From Zingiber officinale (Eukaryota; Streptophyta; Magnoliopsida; Zingiberales; Zingiberaceae): a DNA stretch of 64,000 nucleotides. How positions within the stretch are numbered: position 1 is the stretch's first letter; each line of letters opens with the position of its first letter. The stretch spans positions 32,008,011-32,072,010 of the forward strand of contig NC_056000.1 in NCBI RefSeq assembly GCF_018446385.1, given 5' to 3'. A program made the position numbers and the translations under genes. Shown here one piece after another: positions 60,401-64,000 of this stretch. Under the pieces are notes generated by a model. The model was given only the letters and a program-made list of their open reading frames with translations, did not search any database and was not told where the DNA came from.

Positions 60401-60609
60401 AAACTTAAAAAGTTTATCGGGAGGAAGAGATCATACCTCACTTACCTTGTCGATCTCGTTGTTCGTGTCTCCCCCTGAACTACTGCTTTCTTCTGACGTA
60501 GCTCCCCCTTATCGATGCTCTCGATGCTCATCTCGGAAGAGCTTGAATCGCAGTCGTCGTCTTGATGACTCACCATTAATGCGAGTCCAGAGAACGCCTC
60601 GACTTCTGA

Positions 60610-61513
60610 TTAAGACGACGTATCGTCCCATGTCGCCTTTAGGATCTTGCGCTTTTGAACAGGTTTCTTACCTTTATCCTTGTCCTTGTTCCTCAGCTTG
60701 GGGCAGTTGTCCTTGACGTACCCTTCTTCGTCGCAGTGGTAGCAGCGGATGGTTCTTTTCTTTCTGCCCTGCGAATAGTTAGTAGTTCTAGATTTACAAA
60801 GCTTTTTAAACTGTTTTACCATCATTATCATTTCCTCGTCGTCGAGAGAAGATTCCGACTCAGGTTCGTCTCTCGATGCTTCGAGGGCGACGTTGTTCTT
60901 GGGCTCCTTCGTATCTGCACATCTTGATTCGCGCACTTCAAATATCGAGAAAAATTCTTTTAGTGTAATTTTTTCTAAATCTTTCGAAATGTAAAAGACA
61001 TCTACTAGTGGTGTCCATTTTGAATTTTTCGGAAAAGAATTTAAAGCGTACCTTAGCGAATCTCGGTTACTTACCTTTTCTCCGAGATTCGACAGTCTGG
61101 TGATGATCTCTTTGATTCTCGAGTGCAGATGCGCAACTGTCTCGTCTTCCCCAAGTCGCAAGCTGGTGAGCTGATTGCGAAGTAGATCCCGTATAGCAAG
61201 CTTGGCTTCGGACGTTCCATCGTGCAACTCAAGGAACTTCTCCCAAAGTTCCTTTGCCGAGTCGTAGTTCCCGATCCGGTTGACTTCTTGTGGCGAAAGA
61301 ACGCTTAGCAGATGGTATTCTGTTTTGTCGTTCGCCACGTAGTCGGCCTGTTCCTTTTTCGTCTATTGATATTTTTCTTTGCCCTCTGGAGCTACAAAGT
61401 CAAATTCCATTATTAAAATTAATCCAAATCAGTTGTAAAAAATACATGCATTCGCTTTTTCCAGGTAGCGAAATCTCCTTCGAATTTCGACGGGTAGATG
61501 CTTGGTCCGGCCA
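60610..61513 (-). pseudogene. copia-type gag (UBN2) with one zinc knuckle
   Basis: The minus-strand frame probably began at 61513 (MAGPSIYPSKFEGDF). Stops follow within 120 bases, then a long intact frame runs 61338-60610. That part shows UBN2 helices (YDSAKELWEKFLELHDGTSE, LRNQLTSLRLGEDETVAHLH, FKNS-type PKNSKWTPLVD) and the CCHC motif CYHCDEEGYVKDNC, with Tyr in place of the usual His-preceding Gly-His pair. A Lys-rich tail follows. Gag packages the element RNA. Confidence 0.8.
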
Positions 61514-61574
61514 TTATCTTAGCTTCAATTGACGGTTAGTCCTCCTGAAGCGCCTCGGCTCTGATACCACTTAT

Positions 61575-62614
61575 TGGACAGTGACGGCCGGCTAGAAGGG
61601 GGGTTGAATAGCCTGAAAATAAAATGCAAACCCTTCTCGAACTCTTAAACTAACACTTGCATAAAATCGAAAAGCAATAACTTAAAACAGAAAATACGAG
61701 GCACCGGAGTTGACTTAGTTACAACCGGGGAGGTTGTTAATCCAAGGAGAATGATCATACTAAAAACTTCTTCAGGTGGAGAAGCCTCTTACAATGATGA
61801 AGCGCAGAAAACAGAAGCTTAACTACAGAGAAAGCGTACAAGTGTAGAAAGAATGAATTACTTGAGTTGTTAATGTTGAAAAAGCTTCTGGACCAAGACT
61901 ATATTTATAGCCTTGGTCGGGGTGCCCTGAGGGTTCCGGACGCCTTGGGGGGGGGGGGATAAACTTTATCCTCCAATGTTTAGATCGAGTCAAAACTCGA
62001 TCTTGTGAAAAAGTCAACTCCGGGCACCCGAAAGGGTTTCGGGCACCCCGGATAGCTCCGGGCGCCTCGGACTGCTCCGGGCGCCCTTGAGGGAAAAGTC
62101 AACCCCATTGACTTTTTCCAGCCCGGGTTTTCTGCTCCGGCTCCGTTCGCTCAGACCGAGTCTTCCGCTCGCTTGGGTGATCTCTGTCATCCAGAATAGG
62201 GCTCACCTGAACCCAACTTCCGGTCTTCTCGAGCAGGCTTCCGCTCCAGCTTCTCGTCCCTTGGAATCGCTGTGTGCTTCCTTCTCGTCCACCAACGTAC
62301 TCATCCACAGTCTTCGTCCCTCGATCGCACCCCGTGCCGACCTTCTCACTAGCTGCGTCTCTTGCTCCTCGAGCAGTTTTCCGCTTCAGCTTCTCGTCCC
62401 TCGGAACCACCGCACGCTTCCTTCTCGTCTGCCGGTGTATTCTTCCACAGCGCCTCGTCCCTCGGACCCACCGCGTGTCGTCCTTCTCTCTAGCTGCGTC
62501 TTCCGCTCGACTACATGTGCTCCTAAGTTCCTGCACACTTAGACACAAGGTTAAAAACACACAGGACCTAACTTAACTTATTGATCACACCAAAACAACC
62601 TTGGGGTTCCAACA
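61575..62614 (-). repeat. 5' LTR (antisense) of the copia-type TR-GAG element
   Basis: 1040 bases. The complement starts TGTTGGAACCCCAAGG and ends CACTGTCCA, next to the primer site. A G10 run lies near 61950. Confidence 0.92.
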
Positions 62615-62619
62615 GCGAC

Positions 62620-63090
62620 TAGCTAGCTCAGTCCTCTATGCTAGAGCACACAGAGCAACACTCTATAGAAATATGTAGCTAGACTTACCCGGAAGCTCAC
62701 AAACTCCTTCTCTGGACCTAACAAGTGATAATAACCTAGACAACCTAATGGAGACTTAAATGACAACATTGTCCCTAAAAACGTCATCTATGATATCCTT
62801 TTCCATTCACACAATACCAACAGTAACATCTACTAAAAATGTCATCCATGATATTTTTTTTCATTCCTCCAACAGTATGTCCACCCAACTAAAACACAGT
62901 CATCTGTCCCTCACTAAGCCTCCTTTTGTTAGACCCTCCTTCTTCCCATCTCTTATTGTTTTCCACCCGTCCTTCACCAAACCTCCTCTTTCCCGACCCT
63001 CTCTTCTCTTCTCTCCCTGCTTTCCTTCTTCCCCAAGTAAGCACTCTCTCCTTTGTCTATAAAAGGCCCCCAAACCTCTCCTTTTGGGGC
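62620..63090 (+). promoter_or_regulatory. endogenous pararetrovirus promoter region
   Basis: TATAAAA at 63058-63064 is followed about 25-30 bases later by the expected start. Upstream lies a 100-base pyrimidine-rich tract (62930-63040). Two copies of an AAAA(C/T)GTCATC.ATGATAT word (62777 and 62837) follow on the left; the first contains ACGTCA, the complement of the TGACG core of as-1 elements found in the CaMV 35S promoter. Activity is inferred from position only. Confidence 0.7.
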
Positions 63091-64000
63091 GTCCACTTCT
63101 CCCACTGCCATCACAACTGTCTAAAATCTCCAAGTGTTCTTCAAGTGTGCTTAAGTGTGTTTTCTTTGTAAGTTTTCTTTTGTAAGCTGTCTTTATGTAC
63201 AAATATGTAACTCTCTGAGTTTTCTGGTTGTAATTCCCTGTAAAATTCTCCGCTAAATAAGATATATGTTTATTTTTATGATGATAAACTGAGTTTTGTA
63301 ACAAAGATATTCTATCTATTTTTCTTGGTTCTTTTCCTTAGCCCTTATCCTAATAACCAATAAGGTAAATGGTAACTGTATTAGGAAGAACCAAAATCAT
63401 ATAAGACCTGTGTGGGCTAAGTAAGAAGGGTATATCCTTAACCCAAAATCTTACGCATAAGCCGGGACACTGATTAAACTGTGAGATCCTGAACAAGTGA
63501 GACTCCCTGGAAAACAAACAAGAACAGAAAACAGAGTAAGCATAAAAAAAAGTAAAAATTTACATCATCATTATATTTACTGCATTATTACATTACTGTT
63601 GTTATTTACTATAATTCCGTAATTCACTACTACTATACTTTTCTTTCTACTATTTACTTTACTATTCACTATTACTATTTATTGTTTATGGTTCATTGTA
63701 TCATTATATTATTGTTACCATTTATTATAATTCCGTAATTCACTACTACTATACTTTCTTTTTTACTATTTATTTACTATTCATTTTTACTATTTATTAT
63801 TTACTGTTCATTATTATTATGGTCTGTTTACTAATTTTTTTAAGAAAATAGGGCTCTCTGTTTCTATTTACTTCTAATGTAATTTTTAAAAAGAAACATA
63901 AAAATAATGGTAAAAAAATAGTGCTCTCTGTTTATTATTTATTTCCAACGTAATTTCTAAAAAAAAAGTAATTTTAAAGTATGATTTAATTTTAATAAAA
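63090..64000 (+). other. endogenous pararetrovirus leader and AT-rich tandem repeats
   Basis: 63150-63602 is the right arm of the inverted leader repeat. Beyond it, 116-base units start at 63611 and 63727 (ATAATTCCGTAATTCACTAC), and a GCTCTCTG word recurs at 63853 and 63923. Whether this part is still viral leader or host AT-rich DNA cannot be told; the window ends here. Confidence 0.55.

Larger units (their letters stand above)
58198..62614 (-). mobile_element. antisense non-autonomous copia-type TR-GAG element, 4.4 kb
   Basis: Two LTRs (58198-59270 and 61575-62614) are flanked by a perfect GCGAC duplication (58193-58197 and 62615-62619). The primer site on the minus strand is TGGTATCAGAGCC at 61569-61557. 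The only protein trace is gag; no pol was found in the 2.3-kb interior. It is inserted between the transactivator and the promoter of the pararetrovirus. Confidence 0.93.
27208..64000 (+). mobile_element. endogenous pararetrovirus (Caulimoviridae), near-complete, inactivated and split
   Basis: The segments 27208-30459, 42534-43655, 46189-47789, 56731-58197 and 62615-64000 all read in the same direction. Together they amount to about 8.8 kb, close to a whole Caulimoviridae genome. The order is tRNA-Met primer site, ORF1, movement protein, coat protein with zinc knuckle, coiled coil, protease, RT/RNase H, transactivator, promoter and leader. The presence of a transactivator/viroplasmin domain excludes badnavirus and tungrovirus types. 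Genus is not decidable by eye (cavemo-, solendo- or an endogenous-only genus). Every reading frame has stops or frameshifts, and four LTR elements interrupt it. The right border lies at or beyond the window end. Confidence 0.88.

Noticed and set aside
27208-64000. Possibility that the pararetrovirus is still infectious
   Set aside because: Every frame carries stops or shifts and four insertions of 2-12 kb separate its genes.

Overview
The window is nuclear DNA of a flowering plant. The genes are spliced with GT-AG introns and all belong to land-plant families: a FAR1-related factor, an At4g08330-like protein, a fasciclin-like arabinogalactan protein, a POWERDRESS-type SANT protein and eEF1A. 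The right half is packed with LTR retrotransposons and an endogenous pararetrovirus. The species cannot be read from the sequence; a monocot is possible but is only a guess.

Left half (1-27.2 kb), host genes and decayed genes. At 1-2.5 kb lies an antisense wreck: a DNAJ-domain protein fragment beside the PBS, LTR and gag remnant of a retroelement. Four apparently intact genes follow: a FAR1-RELATED SEQUENCE protein (3176-5191, +), a 154-residue zinc-ribbon protein like At4g08330 (6328-6893, +, two exons), an FLA11/12-type fasciclin-like AGP (8369-9091, -) and a four-exon POWERDRESS/NCoR-like SANT protein of 1651 residues (14884-21832, +). An eEF1A pseudogene follows (22963-24423, -). It keeps its promoter, leader intron and coding intron but has a 22-base deletion, a stop and a frameshift. 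A small foldback element sits in its leader intron. The genes share no pathway or operon-like arrangement.

Right half (27.2-64 kb), one nested transposon stack. An almost complete but inactivated member of the Caulimoviridae lies in + orientation in this order: tRNA-Met primer site, ORF1, movement protein, coat protein with a damaged zinc knuckle, coiled coil, aspartic protease, reverse transcriptase/RNase H, transactivator/viroplasmin, promoter and leader. Its left end abuts a TA microsatellite, and a leader segment is repeated there in inverted orientation. Four LTR elements split it: (1) an antisense solo LTR, itself split by a full-length Ty1/copia element of the same LTR family (31375-41268); (2) a sense solo LTR of that family (43656-46188); (3) a pol-less LARD/TR-GAG element (47790-56725) whose gag is interrupted by a tandem three-LTR TRIM (50438-51645); (4) an antisense pol-less copia-type TR-GAG element (58198-62614). 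Perfect 5-bp target duplications (TGTAG, GGATA, GATGT, GCGAC) fix most borders and give the order of insertion: virus first, then the four LTR elements, then the copia element and the TRIM inside two of those.

No tRNA, rRNA or CRISPR feature was seen. Everything rests on reading the sequence and on recognised family motifs; no database search was run.
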